Origin: Novosphingobium silvae | GTDB taxonomy: Bacteria; Pseudomonadota; Alphaproteobacteria; Sphingomonadales; Sphingomonadaceae | Assembly (NCBI RefSeq): GCF_009856825.1 | Contig: NZ_WVTD01000014.1 | Location: 1 to 64,000, forward strand | Direction: 5' to 3' | Length of the DNA stretch: 64,000 nucleotides | In this document: piece after piece, positions 8,783 to 19,676 of the stretch | How positions within the stretch are numbered: the first letter of the stretch is position 1 | Layout of the letters: every line of letters starts with the position of its first letter | Notes under the pieces: generated by a model | Seen by the model: the letters and a program-made list of their open reading frames with translations, nothing else | The model's database searches: none | What the model was told of the DNA's origin: nothing | Program-made: the position numbers and the translations under genes

Positions 8783-10894
8783 ATGGCAACCGCACCCACC
8801 CGGCCACAGATCCCCGCGAAAGTAGGCGCTCTTATTTCGCGCATGGGTCCCGGGCGCGACTTGGCGCTGGCGCTTGGCGTGGGCGCGATCATCGCCATGC
8901 TGATCCTGCCCATGCCGGGCTGGCTGCTCGACATGGGCCTGGCGCTTTCCATCACGGCCTCGGTCCTGATCCTGATGACGGCGCTCTTCATCGAGAAGCC
9001 GCTCCAGCTCTCGAGCTTCCCGACCATCCTGCTCATCACCACGATGCTGCGCCTTGGCCTGAACCTTGCCTCCACGCGGCTCATCCTCGGCCATGGACAT
9101 GAGGGACATACAGCGGCGGGCGGCGTGATCGCGGCCTTCGGCGAGTTCCTGATGGGCGGGCAGACCGTGATCGGCCTGACCATCTTCGCAATCCTGGTGG
9201 TCATCAACTTCGTCGTGATTACCAAGGGCGCGGGCCGCATCGCCGAAGTGGCCGCGCGCTTCAGCCTGGACGCGATGCCCGGCAAGCAGATGGCGATCGA
9301 TGCCGATCTCAACGCAGGCACCATCACCGAGGCGCAGGCGCGCGAGCGGCGTGCCGACATCGAGGCCGAAAGCGGCTTCTACGGCGCGATGGACGGTGCT
9401 TCGAAGTTCGTGAAGGGCGATGCGGTCGCGGCACTGCTGATCACCGGCATCAATATCGTCGTAGGCCTTATCGTGGGCGTCGCGATCCACGGCGTGCCTT
9501 TCGGGCAGGCTTTCACGACCTACACGATCCTGACGGTCGGCGACGGGCTCGTCAGCCAGATCCCCGCCTTGATCGTCTCCACCGCTGCGGGCCTGCTCGT
9601 CTCGAAGGGAGGCGTGGTCGGGAAGACGGGCGCGGCGCTTGGCGATCAACTCGGCCGCTTCCCGAAGGCCTTTGGAATAGCCGGCGCACTGATGGGCCTG
9701 CTTGCGCTAATGCCGGGCCTGCCCTTCGTTCCGTTCGCGACGCTGGGGGCCGGATGCGGATGGCTGGCCTGGACGATGACCAGAAAGGCCGATGCGCAAG
9801 CCGCCGCACTCCGCGTAGAGGAAGCGGCGGAGCAGGCGCGTCAGGCAGCTCCCGTGGAAGAGCCGATCGCGCGCACGCTGGCCATCGATGCCCTGCGTAT
9901 CGAACTCGGCTATGGCCTGCTGCCGCTGATCAACGACGCAAGTGCCGAGCCCCGGCTCGACGATCAGGTGAGGGCATTGCGCCGGCAGATGGCCGTCGAC
10001 TACGGCTTCGTGCTGCCTTCCGTGCGCATCCTCGACAACATGGCGTTGCAGCCCAACGAATACATCGTCTTCATCAAGGAGACCGAGATCGCACGGGGCG
10101 AACTGCGGATCGGCAAGCTGCTGGTGATCAATGCCTCGGGGCAGGACATCGGCCTCAGCGGCGAAGCGACGCAGGAACCCGTGTTCAAGCTGCCCGCCCT
10201 CTGGATCGAGCGCGAGATGCGCCAGGAGGCCGGCTTTCGCGGGCTCACGGTGGTGGACTGCGGAACCGTCGTCACCACGCACCTGACGGAGATCGTCAAG
10301 GACAACATCGCCGACCTGCTCTCCTACGCCGAGACGCAGAAGCTGCTCGACGAGGTTCACAAGGACTCCGCAAAGCTCATCGCCGAAGTCGTGCCCGCGC
10401 GCATCTCCATCTCGGGCGTACAGCGCATCCTGCAGAACCTGCTGGGCGAAGGCGTTTCCATCCGCGACATGCCGACCATCCTTGAAGGCATTGCGGAAGC
10501 CTGCGCGGTGACGGCCAACCTCACGCACGTGACCGAACATGTGCGTGCTCGGCTCGCGCGGCAGATTTCGGCCCAGCACACGCTGGACGGAACGATCCCG
10601 ATCGTGGCGCTCGGCCTTGCGTGGGACGAAGCATTCGCGGAAGCCATCATCGGGCAGGGCGACGAGCGGCATCTCGCCATGGCGCCCTCGCAGCTTCAGG
10701 CCTTCATCGCGGCCGTGCGCGACACTTACGACCGCCTTGCCGCGCAGGGCGAGATACCTTGCCTCCTCACCAGTCCCGCGCTGCGCCCCTTCGTCCGCTC
10801 GATCATCGAACGGGTGCGCCCGGCGACGGTGGTCCTCTCGCAGAACGAAGTGCATCCCCGCGCGCGGCTGCGCAGCCTGGGGTCGATCGGCTAG
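8783..10894 (+). CDS. flhA: flagellar biosynthesis protein FlhA
   Basis: 703 aa, the usual family length. FlhA is the large export-gate subunit of the flagellar type III secretion system. The first 320 residues carry about seven or eight membrane segments with the FHIPEP-family hallmarks LLITTMLRLGLNLASTRLIL, GVIAAFGEFLMGG and RFSLDAMPGKQMAIDADLNA. The soluble C-terminal domain follows a linker near 330-360. It is preceded 13 bases upstream by the FlbD-like gene and is followed by a 148-base gap before fliK. Confidence 0.96.
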   Translation: MATAPTRPQIPAKVGALISRMGPGRDLALALGVGAIIAMLILPMPGWLLDMGLALSITASVLILMTALFIEKPLQLSSFPTILLITTMLRLGLNLASTRLILGHGHEGHTAAGGVIAAFGEFLMGGQTVIGLTIFAILVVINFVVITKGAGRIAEVAARFSLDAMPGKQMAIDADLNAGTITEAQARERRADIEAESGFYGAMDGASKFVKGDAVAALLITGINIVVGLIVGVAIHGVPFGQAFTTYTILTVGDGLVSQIPALIVSTAAGLLVSKGGVVGKTGAALGDQLGRFPKAFGIAGALMGLLALMPGLPFVPFATLGAGCGWLAWTMTRKADAQAAALRVEEAAEQARQAAPVEEPIARTLAIDALRIELGYGLLPLINDASAEPRLDDQVRALRRQMAVDYGFVLPSVRILDNMALQPNEYIVFIKETEIARGELRIGKLLVINASGQDIGLSGEATQEPVFKLPALWIEREMRQEAGFRGLTVVDCGTVVTTHLTEIVKDNIADLLSYAETQKLLDEVHKDSAKLIAEVVPARISISGVQRILQNLLGEGVSIRDMPTILEGIAEACAVTANLTHVTEHVRARLARQISAQHTLDGTIPIVALGLAWDEAFAEAIIGQGDERHLAMAPSQLQAFIAAVRDTYDRLAAQGEIPCLLTSPALRPFVRSIIERVRPATVVLSQNEVHPRARLRSLGSIG

Positions 10895-11042
10895 GCCCAT
10901 CCTCGCGGCTCCGAACGCTGCTACCTCTTCCGCCGTCGTTCGCTCGGGAATGCGCCGCCAGGTAAGGTGCGCCTGCACGGCGAAATGACGCGATGTTGCA
11001 GGTGTTCGCACAAGTGACGACCGTTAGGAGCCTCCTCGCTCT

Positions 11043-12695
11043 ATGATAGGTTCGATGAATCTTCCGGCGATCGCACCCCTTGTCCTCCCGCTGCCAGGCA
11101 TGCCCGAACCCTCGGGCTTTCCGGCTGTGGCCGGGCATGGGGAGGGGCAGGTCGCCTTCAGTGCTCTCGTCACAGCGGCGTTGGACCCGGCGCACTCGAC
11201 AGGAGAGCCGGGCGGTCGTTATCCATCCGTGGAGCCGATCAAACACCCGGCCAGCGCCGAACCCGCCGCCACGCAGAAGGCGGTGGGCCTGCTCCACCAG
11301 CGGCCTGCGGATCATGGCGGCGATGCCGATGTTAAGGAAAGCCCGGGTTTCGGCGTGCCCTCGAGCACCGTTCGCCGGGCGCAAACGCTGACTTCAAAGC
11401 CTTTGGCCCTGCGCGCTGAAGAACTCGCGCCTGTCGATCAGCTTTCGGTCATTCCGCAGGTACGCTCCACCTCAGCGGAGCCGGCCCCATCGCCGCCCGC
11501 CCCAGCTGCGGAGCCGCTGCCTGTCGAGATCGCCGTCCTCGACGAACAGCTTGCGCCACCGACGGTAACGGCACATGCGCCTCCAACGCTGCCCAACCCG
11601 GCCAAGGCTGTCGCCGCCGCTGCCGAGCCGCAGAAGGAAGCTGCCGTGCTCGCGCCTCACGATACACGTGCGAAGCCCGTAAGCGACGCCGCCGTTCGGC
11701 CCACTTTGCCCCAGCGCCGAAGCGCGAAGTCGAGCAATACAACCCCTTCATCCGAGATTCTGCAGGCGACCGAGCAGGATAGCGCCTCGCCTCCGTCGCA
11801 GATGCCGCCGCCTACCGCTTCTGCCCCGGCGTTCGGTATGGCGGAGGCGACTGTCACGCACCTGCCCGTCATGGCGAAGGCGGCCGTGGCGCTGTCTCCC
11901 CGTCAGCCCGGCGCCGTGCTGCCAACCTCCGATCTTGCCGTTCGCGAAACCGTCTCGGCCGATACAGTTACCCCAGCGGCCCAACGGCAGCTTGCAGCGG
12001 AAGCGGTGTCCTCGCCTGTGCGCCATGGGGCTCCTGCTGCCCGCGACGGAACGAACCTGGAAGTCCCTGTACCGGCTTCGTTCAAGCCAACGGAGGCCGC
12101 ACCGCCGGCCAGCGCATCTTCCATCATCGCAAGCCCGGCTGCACCGGCTGCAGTAGCCGAACCCTCGGCGATAGCGCCGCCCGTCCCGCAGCAAGCCCCC
12201 GATGGCTCGTCGCCGATCGTTCCGGTGCGAGAGGGTCGCTTCGGAACAGACATAGGTGTCACCATCGCACGCGCGGTCGGCACTGGACGCGCGGGTCTCG
12301 CGGGACGTGAGGAGAACGAGAGAGCCGGCGACCTCATCATCCGCCTGGACCCACGTCATCTTGGCCGGATCGAGGTGCGCCTGGGTTTCGATCATGGAGG
12401 CGTGCTGCGCGCGGTGGTGGCGGCGGACAGTCCGGCGGCGCTGGACATGCTCCGCCGTGAAAGCTCAGACCTTGATCGCGCTCTGGGCGATGCAGGTGTG
12501 CGAGCGGACGCGCAGTCGCTGCGCTTCGATGCGGGCGGCAGCGCCGAGCAGCAGCAGCGCCACGCTCGCCCTCATGTGCCTGGCGGGCAGGGCGCCCGCT
12601 TCTCACACGCGCAGGGACAAGACCCCGGCGAAGCGGCCGCAGAACTCACGTACACGACTCTGCCGGGCAGCGGACGTGTCGACCTCATGGCATAA
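11043..12695 (+). CDS. fliK: flagellar hook-length control protein FliK
   Basis: 550 aa. FliK is secreted through the growing hook and sets its length. As is usual for the family, the first 400 residues are Pro/Ala-rich and poorly conserved. The conserved C-terminal hook-control domain lies near residues 435-510, with DLIIRLDPRHLGRIEVRLGF and RRESSDLDRALGDAGVRAD. The start is ATG at 11043, with TTAGGAG 11 bases upstream; ATG 11055 is an alternative. flgD follows 15 bases later, so co-transcription is likely. Confidence 0.88.
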   Translation: MIGSMNLPAIAPLVLPLPGMPEPSGFPAVAGHGEGQVAFSALVTAALDPAHSTGEPGGRYPSVEPIKHPASAEPAATQKAVGLLHQRPADHGGDADVKESPGFGVPSSTVRRAQTLTSKPLALRAEELAPVDQLSVIPQVRSTSAEPAPSPPAPAAEPLPVEIAVLDEQLAPPTVTAHAPPTLPNPAKAVAAAAEPQKEAAVLAPHDTRAKPVSDAAVRPTLPQRRSAKSSNTTPSSEILQATEQDSASPPSQMPPPTASAPAFGMAEATVTHLPVMAKAAVALSPRQPGAVLPTSDLAVRETVSADTVTPAAQRQLAAEAVSSPVRHGAPAARDGTNLEVPVPASFKPTEAAPPASASSIIASPAAPAAVAEPSAIAPPVPQQAPDGSSPIVPVREGRFGTDIGVTIARAVGTGRAGLAGREENERAGDLIIRLDPRHLGRIEVRLGFDHGGVLRAVVAADSPAALDMLRRESSDLDRALGDAGVRADAQSLRFDAGGSAEQQQRHARPHVPGGQGARFSHAQGQDPGEAAAELTYTTLPGSGRVDLMA

Positions 12696-12710
12696 GGCTC
12701 CAGAAAAGAC

Positions 12711-13379
12711 ATGACGACAGCCATAGGCGGTACATCGGGCACATCCGCCACAACGCAGACGGCAGCGGCGTCCTCCGGTTTGCTGACGGACTACAATCTC
12801 TTCCTCAAGCTCCTGACCACACAGATGACCAATCAGGATCCGCTCGATCCGATGGACACCTCCGAGTATACGGCGCAGCTTGTGCAGTATTCACAGGTCG
12901 AGCAGTCCATTCAGCAGACCGGCGCGCTGGGCAACATTCTCAACCAGTTGCTCTCGCAGCAGATGGCGCAGGCTTCCAACTACATCGGACGTGAGGCGCG
13001 CTTCGATTCGGCGGTTGCGGGACTTGGCGACGGTCCGGCACGGTGGACCTACTATGTCGATGGCGCCCCCGCGACCGTGACAGCGACCATCAAGGACACG
13101 CTCGGCAACAAGGTGGCGACGGTAACGCTCGATCCGGAAGGGCAAGGTTCCTATGAATGGGACGGCACCAAGGCCGACGGCACCAAGGCTCCGGCAGGCG
13201 CCTACACCCTCTCGATCGAGGCGGTGAGCGCCAGCGGCGCGGCGATGGAAACGACGATCAACTCTGTGGGCGTGGTCGATGATGTGGTCACCGATGGAAC
13301 CGGGATCATGCTGGGCGTGAACGGCATTCGCCTTTCCGCCACCGGGCTCGTCGCGATCTCGGCTCCGCAGGAGCGCTGA
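12711..13379 (+). CDS. flgD: flagellar hook-capping protein FlgD
   Basis: 222 aa. FlgD caps the growing hook and directs FlgE polymerisation. The N-terminal export and cap signature is DYNLFLKLLTTQMTNQDPLD followed by EYTAQLVQYSQVEQ. Residues about 100-190 form the FlgD Ig-like/FlgD-tudor region (YEWDGTKADGTKAPAGAYTL). It is the last gene of the rightward flagellar run and converges on a leftward hypothetical gene whose stop lies 7 bases beyond. Confidence 0.95.
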   Translation: MTTAIGGTSGTSATTQTAAASSGLLTDYNLFLKLLTTQMTNQDPLDPMDTSEYTAQLVQYSQVEQSIQQTGALGNILNQLLSQQMAQASNYIGREARFDSAVAGLGDGPARWTYYVDGAPATVTATIKDTLGNKVATVTLDPEGQGSYEWDGTKADGTKAPAGAYTLSIEAVSASGAAMETTINSVGVVDDVVTDGTGIMLGVNGIRLSATGLVAISAPQER

Positions 13380-13386
13380 ACCGGGC

Positions 13387-13734
13387 TCAGCAATCCGGCT
13401 GCAAGGCAAGGGTGTCCTCGCGTCCGACGAAGGCGGCCGGAACCGGCAGGTCGGCGGGGTGCAATGCGGTGCCCAGGCGTGTGCAACCGGGCAGCCGCTC
13501 GGGCAATGCAAGCAGCATGAGGCAATCGGTCACCGACGGGTCCGACGCCGGACCGATCAGTTCCTCGACTTCGTCCCGACTGAGGTCCGACTGGCTGAGG
13601 CACCGCAAAGCGGCCGCCTGCCATAACTGCGTCGGCGAATCGACGCGCAGTCTGAGCGAAAACGAGTATTCCTGCTGTGCCCCCGGCACCCGAACAGTAT
13701 CACTGTCCAGGCCCCAACCCGAATCGTGCGCCAT
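13387..13734 (-). CDS. hypothetical protein convergent to flgD
   Basis: 115 aa from ATG 13734, chosen for the purine-rich GAGAAGCGAG just upstream. I do not recognise a family. The protein is soluble, with no signal peptide or membrane segment. The segment WQAAALRCLSQSDLSRDEVEELIG looks helical and is followed by DPSVTDCLMLLALPERLPGC. Codon usage is like its neighbours and the opposite strand is less plausible. The position next to flgD suggests a flagellar association, but nothing in the sequence proves it. Confidence 0.6.
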   Translation of the reverse strand: MAHDSGWGLDSDTVRVPGAQQEYSFSLRLRVDSPTQLWQAAALRCLSQSDLSRDEVEELIGPASDPSVTDCLMLLALPERLPGCTRLGTALHPADLPVPAAFVGREDTLALQPDC

Positions 13735-14106
13735 CTCGCTTCTCAACGTAGTTCGACCGGATGTCCGGTCCATGCCCCCGAACCGCCCACATGAACGACC
13801 TGTTCATCGCGCACGGCGAGGCGTTTCTATACGAGCATGGCGAGCAGAGAAGACGGCGGCGAAATCAAGGCGTTGATAACAATGCGTTGCGTTTCGCGCG
13901 AAATCGCCTTGGCATAGGTACAAACCCGATTCGCATTGTTGGTGAAGCCCCCTGACTGCCTTCTGGCGTGGTTTCGATAATGCGCATTATGTAAACCCGT
14001 TTGGGCGCGTGTCTGCGTGTGCAAGCCGTATCCATCGCAGCCCCAGGGTTGTATGAGCCGGCCACACCTCGCCAACGCCTGCGCCAAAGGTACACTTCGG
14101 AAGATC
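13735..14106. other. gene-free interval upstream of rsgA with inverted repeats
   Basis: These 372 bases are AT-richer than their surroundings. A short rightward frame beginning near 13791 (MNDLFIAHGEAFLYEHGEQ) degenerates into an Arg-rich tail and I do not call it. The interval holds a perfect 14-base palindrome (13977-13990), and AACAATGCG at 13878-13886 is inverted as CGCATTGTT at 13932-13940. Confidence 0.5.
13977..13990. promoter_or_regulatory. perfect palindrome ATAATGCGCATTAT upstream of rsgA
   Basis: A 14-base perfect palindrome in an otherwise GC-rich genome, 117 bases upstream of the rsgA ATG. It has the form of a dimeric repressor site, but no regulator is assigned. Confidence 0.35.
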
Positions 14107-15147
14107 ATGGAATTGCCGCCACCTACGCTTGCAGACCTTGGCTGGACACCCTTCCAGGCCGCCCAGATGTCTCCCGAGGAGGAACGGCACTTCGTTCCCG
14201 TGCGGGTCATGGCGGTCTACCGCGGGCTGGTGACGATAGCAGGCGAAGGACTGGATGCGCTTATCTCCTCGCGACTGCCGGACCCCGCCGGCATTCCGGG
14301 CCAACGGGACGAGGAAGACCGCGCGGCCGTGGGCGACTGGCTGCTCATCGACCCGGAAACCCACGAGCCCTTGCGTATTCTGGAACGAATGAACCTGTTC
14401 AAGCGCCCTGCACCCGGGGACGACCGGCGCACCCAACTGATCGCCGCGAACGTGGACACCTTGTTCATCGTGACTTCCTGCAACCAGGACTTCAGCGTTC
14501 CAAGGCTCGAGCGCTATCTCGTCCTTGCACGCGAGGTCGGCGTCAGGCCGGTTGTCGTGCTCACCAAGATCGACCTTGCCGAAGAGGCTGAGGAATTCGC
14601 AAGGGCGGCACGCGCCCTTCAGCCCGGTCTTGAGGTGGAACTCGTCAACGCCCGCGATCCCGCCAGCGTCTCCCGGCTCGCGGACTGCTGCGGCCCTGGC
14701 CAGACCGTCGCGCTTCTGGGTTCTTCCGGTGTCGGTAAGTCCACGCTGGTGAACACCCTGCGCGGATCGGACACCATAGCCACGCAGGAAGTGCGGGAAA
14801 TCGACGGCAAAGGGCGCCACACCACCACCGTGCGCGAAATGCACCGGCTCGCAGGAGGAGGTTGGCTGATGGACACCCCCGGCATGCGCGAATTCAAGAT
14901 CGCCGAGGTGGACACGGGAATTGCCGAGGTTTTCGACGACATCGTCGCCCTGACACGTGACTGCCGCTTTGCCGATTGCACTCATGAAACGGAACCGGGT
15001 TGCGCGGTACAGGCGGCCCTCTCCGATGGAACAATCGACGCCGGACGCCTGATGCGCTGGCAGAAGCTGGCGGCGGAGGACGCCATCAACACGATCGCCG
15101 CCGCCACGCGCAAGTCGCGTATGCGCAAAAGTGGCAAGAAGAAGTGA
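14107..15147 (+). CDS. rsgA: ribosome small-subunit-dependent GTPase A (RsgA/YjeQ)
   Basis: 346 aa. RsgA is a circularly permuted GTPase that checks late 30S ribosome assembly. After an N-terminal OB-fold, G4 (TKID, 153-156) precedes G1 (GSSGVGKS, 205-212) and G3 (DTPG, 256-259), the permuted order diagnostic for this family. The C-terminal zinc site is C286, C291, H293 and C299. The tail is Lys/Arg-rich (KSRMRKSGKKK), as expected for an rRNA binder. ATG 14107 was chosen because homology begins there (GGAAG upstream). Confidence 0.95.
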   Translation: MELPPPTLADLGWTPFQAAQMSPEEERHFVPVRVMAVYRGLVTIAGEGLDALISSRLPDPAGIPGQRDEEDRAAVGDWLLIDPETHEPLRILERMNLFKRPAPGDDRRTQLIAANVDTLFIVTSCNQDFSVPRLERYLVLAREVGVRPVVVLTKIDLAEEAEEFARAARALQPGLEVELVNARDPASVSRLADCCGPGQTVALLGSSGVGKSTLVNTLRGSDTIATQEVREIDGKGRHTTTVREMHRLAGGGWLMDTPGMREFKIAEVDTGIAEVFDDIVALTRDCRFADCTHETEPGCAVQAALSDGTIDAGRLMRWQKLAAEDAINTIAAATRKSRMRKSGKKK

Positions 15148-15243
15148 TCTCGGCACCTTCGACCGCGGACTTGAGCGGGTTTCGAGGTAATTTTCCTGAG
15201 AGCCGATTGCTCTTGAGGCTCGGTTCATCCTAAGTCCCTTGCC

Positions 15244-15945
15244 ATGACCGCACTTACCGCTCTCAAGGAAGCCAGTGTTTCGCCAAGGGCGTTAACCCCG
15301 CGCCAGCTGGCTCGCCGCGAGCGGATCCAGGCGGCCACTTTCTCGATGCTGGCACGCCACGGCGGCGAGGCGCTGTCGATGAAGATGATCGCGCAGACCG
15401 CAGGTGTCGCGGAACGGACGCTGTTCAACATCTACGGCTCGAAGGATGGCCTGTTCGCGTCCAGCGCGCGTGAGCGCAGCGAAGAGACAATCGCGCACGT
15501 GCACCAGGCAACCCTCGCCATGGCAGAAGACTGCGGCGGGATGGCCTTTTTCCATGCCCTTCCCCGTGCACTGGCCGACAAGACGTTCGAGGCACCTGCC
15601 CTCGCGCGGGCCTTCGCGCCGATACTCGTCGCCCACGCCGGCCTCGTGGGCATGCCGGAAATCTACGAGACTTACGCCGGACACGCCCTGCAACGGTTGC
15701 AGGGGAACGGCCTTCTGTCGGAGTGCGACATCGCCCTCCTCTCGCGCCTGGTCTGCATGAGCACCGTCAGCACGATCATCCTATGGGCAAAGCACCAGAT
15801 CGAGGACGATGCGCTGGAAACCCAGTTGCGGCTCGCGATCTGCCAGGTCCTGCTGCCTCACGCACAAGCCCCGCTGGACGCCGAACTTCGGGACGAAGCC
15901 CGGCGTTGCATCGCCACACTTGCGCAAACCAGCATCGGCGCCTGA
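15244..15945 (+). CDS. TetR/AcrR-family transcriptional regulator
   Basis: 233 aa. The N-terminal TetR helix-turn-helix spans about residues 25-70: ERIQAATFSMLARHGGEALS, then IAQTAGVAERTLFNIYGSKD. The C-terminal ligand domain is unassigned. It stands alone between rsgA and a convergent dehydrogenase gene, so its target cannot be read from an adjacent operon. The downstream hairpin at 15940-15969 ends both converging transcripts. Confidence 0.88.
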   Translation: MTALTALKEASVSPRALTPRQLARRERIQAATFSMLARHGGEALSMKMIAQTAGVAERTLFNIYGSKDGLFASSARERSEETIAHVHQATLAMAEDCGGMAFFHALPRALADKTFEAPALARAFAPILVAHAGLVGMPEIYETYAGHALQRLQGNGLLSECDIALLSRLVCMSTVSTIILWAKHQIEDDALETQLRLAICQVLLPHAQAPLDAELRDEARRCIATLAQTSIGA

Positions 15946-15969
15946 CTTAAGGTAGCGTCTGTGTCAGGC
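15940..15969. terminator. bidirectional hairpin between convergent genes
   Basis: GCCTGAC (15940-15946) pairs with GTCAGGC (15963-15969). The arms overlap the stop codons of both the TetR gene and the E1-beta gene. There is no T-run, so strength is uncertain. Confidence 0.45.
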
Positions 15970-16962
15970 CGCTTCCGGCCGGGCGGTGGCGGCGCCGACC
16001 AGGCTTCGCGCCGCCTGCACGATCCGCCACGCCGAAGAGGAATGGCGCGATCGCTCCACGGAAGGGCTGGCAGGCATGCCGGACTCGAAGGCAGCGACCC
16101 TCACGATGGGCGCGCGCAGGCCATCCCCGGCTTCTTCGGCGATCAAGGCGGCGATCTCGCTGGTGACGCTGCACGTCTCTTCGGCGGGATCGACGCAGAT
16201 CACCCGGCCGGTCTTGCGAACGGAGCGCAGGATCAACGCACGGTCGAGCGGAACCAGCGTGCGCGGATCGACGACTTCGACCGAAATGCCGTCCTCCCTC
16301 AAGGCCCGAGCCGCCTCCAACGCCAGCCTGACGGCTCCGGCAACCGCGATCACGGTCACATCCGTTCCGCTGCGCCGGATCTCGCCCTTGCCGAGAGGAA
16401 TCAGGAAATCGGGATCGGGTGGGACGTCGCACGATGTCATCCAGCAGCTGGAATCCTCGAAGGACATGACCGGCTCGTCGTCGCGGATGGCGGACTTGAG
16501 AAGCCCTTTCATGTCATGCGCGCTGGAGGGAGCGATGATCTTGATGCCCGGCATGTTCATGAACATCGGGTAGGGGCGCTCCGCCGGGCTCGGGCCGACG
16601 TCGCCGTAGAAGAGGCACGAGCGGATCACCATCGGCAGCAGCGCCTGCCCGCCGTAGATGAAGCGGGACTTGGCGACGAAGGAGCAAATCTGGTCCATCG
16701 ACGGGAAAAGAAACGACGAGCACGTGGCATCGACGATGGGCCGCCCGCCCCGCTGCGCCACGCGGCCCGCCACGCCGATGAAGCCGCGCTCGCTGCTTAC
16801 CGTGTCTCGCACGCGCTCGGCCCCGAAGCGTTGTGCAAGGCCGTGGGCGGTGCCGCAGACATTGCCGCGCACCCCTTCGCCCATGATCAGCACACGCGGA
16901 TCGCGCTCCATCTCTTCGGATTGTGCCTGGTATATGGCCTCAAGGTAGGTGATTTCGGCCAT
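15964..16962 (-). CDS. 2-oxoacid dehydrogenase E1 component, beta subunit-like (orphan)
   Basis: 332 aa. Members of this transketolase-type family pair with an E1-alpha subunit to bind thiamine diphosphate and decarboxylate pyruvate, branched-chain 2-oxoacids or acetoin. Family marks are ITYLEAIYQAQSEEM, LIMGEGVRGNVCGTAHGL, RDTVSSERGFIGVAGRVAQR and the C-terminal VDPRTLVPLDRALI with GRVICVDPAEE. ATG 16962 was chosen from AGGGAGACGCC upstream and from the start of homology. No E1-alpha, E2 or E3 gene is nearby; the upstream neighbour on the same strand is a LysR gene. It may pair with a subunit encoded elsewhere. Confidence 0.85.
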   Translation of the reverse strand: MAEITYLEAIYQAQSEEMERDPRVLIMGEGVRGNVCGTAHGLAQRFGAERVRDTVSSERGFIGVAGRVAQRGGRPIVDATCSSFLFPSMDQICSFVAKSRFIYGGQALLPMVIRSCLFYGDVGPSPAERPYPMFMNMPGIKIIAPSSAHDMKGLLKSAIRDDEPVMSFEDSSCWMTSCDVPPDPDFLIPLGKGEIRRSGTDVTVIAVAGAVRLALEAARALREDGISVEVVDPRTLVPLDRALILRSVRKTGRVICVDPAEETCSVTSEIAALIAEEAGDGLRAPIVRVAAFESGMPASPSVERSRHSSSAWRIVQAARSLVGAATARPEAA

Positions 16963-17089
16963 AGGCGTCTCCCTTGAAGGGCACCCTAGAGGAGCCATGA
17001 GTGAAGCGCCAGTCATCCCGGCAGCGCAGAGCGCGTGGCGCTGTGCCGCTGCCGGCGCCCCATTCTGCTTCGGGCGCGGGTGAGCCCTT

Positions 17090-17956
17090 TCAGGCCGGGA
17101 ACTCGGCTTCCAGGAAGTCCATTGCCACGCGCGCTCGCATGGGCATGCGCATGCCCTGGAAACCATGGGCGACCATGATGGAAAGCGGCTCTATGGCCGC
17201 ATCGGGCAGGACCTCGACGAGGAGCCCGCGAGAGAGATCTTCTTCCGCCTGCAGGCGCGGGAGCAGGCCAATGCCAAGACCGCCCCGGATCGCCCTCAGC
17301 ACGGCCTCGCTGCTATTGGCGCGCAGAAAGCCTGCCACCGAGATGCTCTCGCTCCCGATCGGCCAGGGTTCGGGCCGGGCAGCGTAGCCATAGGTAAGGC
17401 ACTGATGCTGCGAAAGATCGCCCACGTTGACCGGCAGGCCATGTTCCTCCAGATAGCTCGGAGCAGCCACGAGCACGCGCGCCAGCTTTCCCAGCGGCAC
17501 AGCCCCGGCCGTCCTGCTGCTTCCGACGGTCAGCCATAGGTCAAGCCCCACATCGTCCGCCGCATCGCGCCAGTCGGCAAAGAGCAGCTCGACGAGAAGG
17601 CCCGGGTGCCGCACCCTCAGGCGCTCCAGCCTCTCGGCGTAGTGAAGGCCCAGAGCCGTCGTTACGCCGATCCGCACCAGCCCGCGCGCCGCCACGGCGC
17701 CGGCGAGGTCCGCTTCGGCCTGCGCAAGATGATCGAGAATCGTGCCGGCATGCTCCAGCAGTCGCTCGCCGTCGCCGGTGAGCGAAAGGCGGCGGGTCGA
17801 GCGCTGGAAGAGACGCACGCCGAAATGCGCCTCGAGATCGTCGATGGCGCGCGCTATGGTCGTGTGGCTCAGGTTCTGGCGCCGGGCGAGAGCGGAGAAG
17901 CTGCCCTCTTCCGCCAGGCGCACGAACAGCCGCAAGGAACGGACAAGATCGCTCAT
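17090..17956 (-). CDS. LysR-family transcriptional regulator
   Basis: 288 aa. The N-terminal winged helix-turn-helix is LRLFVRLAEEGSFSALARRQ followed by AIDDLEAHFGVRLFQRSTR (residues about 8-55). A substrate-binding-type domain follows, typical of the family's YafC/DmlR-like members. ATG 17956 marks the start of homology. It is divergent from the CoA-transferase gene (start 18072) with 115 bases between, the classic arrangement for a LysR regulator and its target; it is co-directional with the E1-beta gene, another possible target. Confidence 0.9.
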   Translation of the reverse strand: MSDLVRSLRLFVRLAEEGSFSALARRQNLSHTTIARAIDDLEAHFGVRLFQRSTRRLSLTGDGERLLEHAGTILDHLAQAEADLAGAVAARGLVRIGVTTALGLHYAERLERLRVRHPGLLVELLFADWRDAADDVGLDLWLTVGSSRTAGAVPLGKLARVLVAAPSYLEEHGLPVNVGDLSQHQCLTYGYAARPEPWPIGSESISVAGFLRANSSEAVLRAIRGGLGIGLLPRLQAEEDLSRGLLVEVLPDAAIEPLSIMVAHGFQGMRMPMRARVAMDFLEAEFPA

Positions 17957-18026
17957 CTGAACGCCATTAGCACAAGTGATGAACTGATTTGAGCTATTGT
18001 CTTCACCCGTGCACGGATCGAAATGA

Positions 18027-19586
<1,560 letters not shown>

Positions 19587-19662
19587 TGTTGCGACCGGCA
19601 AGACGCTACCTGCCTGAAATGACAGGATCGTCACACTGGACTCGGCCTATGCGCGAACCTAT

Positions 19663-19676
19663 ATACCGCTCGGTAT
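19663..19676. promoter_or_regulatory. TetR operator 1, ATACCGCTCGGTAT
   Basis: A perfect 6-2-6 palindrome that overlaps the ATG (19675) of the tetR gene. The same core recurs at 20372 and 20419, upstream of the efflux operon, so this is very likely the autoregulatory site. Confidence 0.75.

Noticed and set aside
6919..9649. Long minus-strand frames (813 and 527 codons) opposite fliF-flhA
   Set aside because: Shadows of well-recognised flagellar genes with Arg/His-rich antisense composition.
10985..11000. Sigma-54-like element before fliK
   Set aside because: TTGCA is present, but the -24 GG is TG and most of the upstream half does not match.
13791..13955. Short frame beginning MNDLFIAHGEAFLYEH
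   Set aside because: No ribosome site; it turns into an Arg-rich run and has no support from neighbours.
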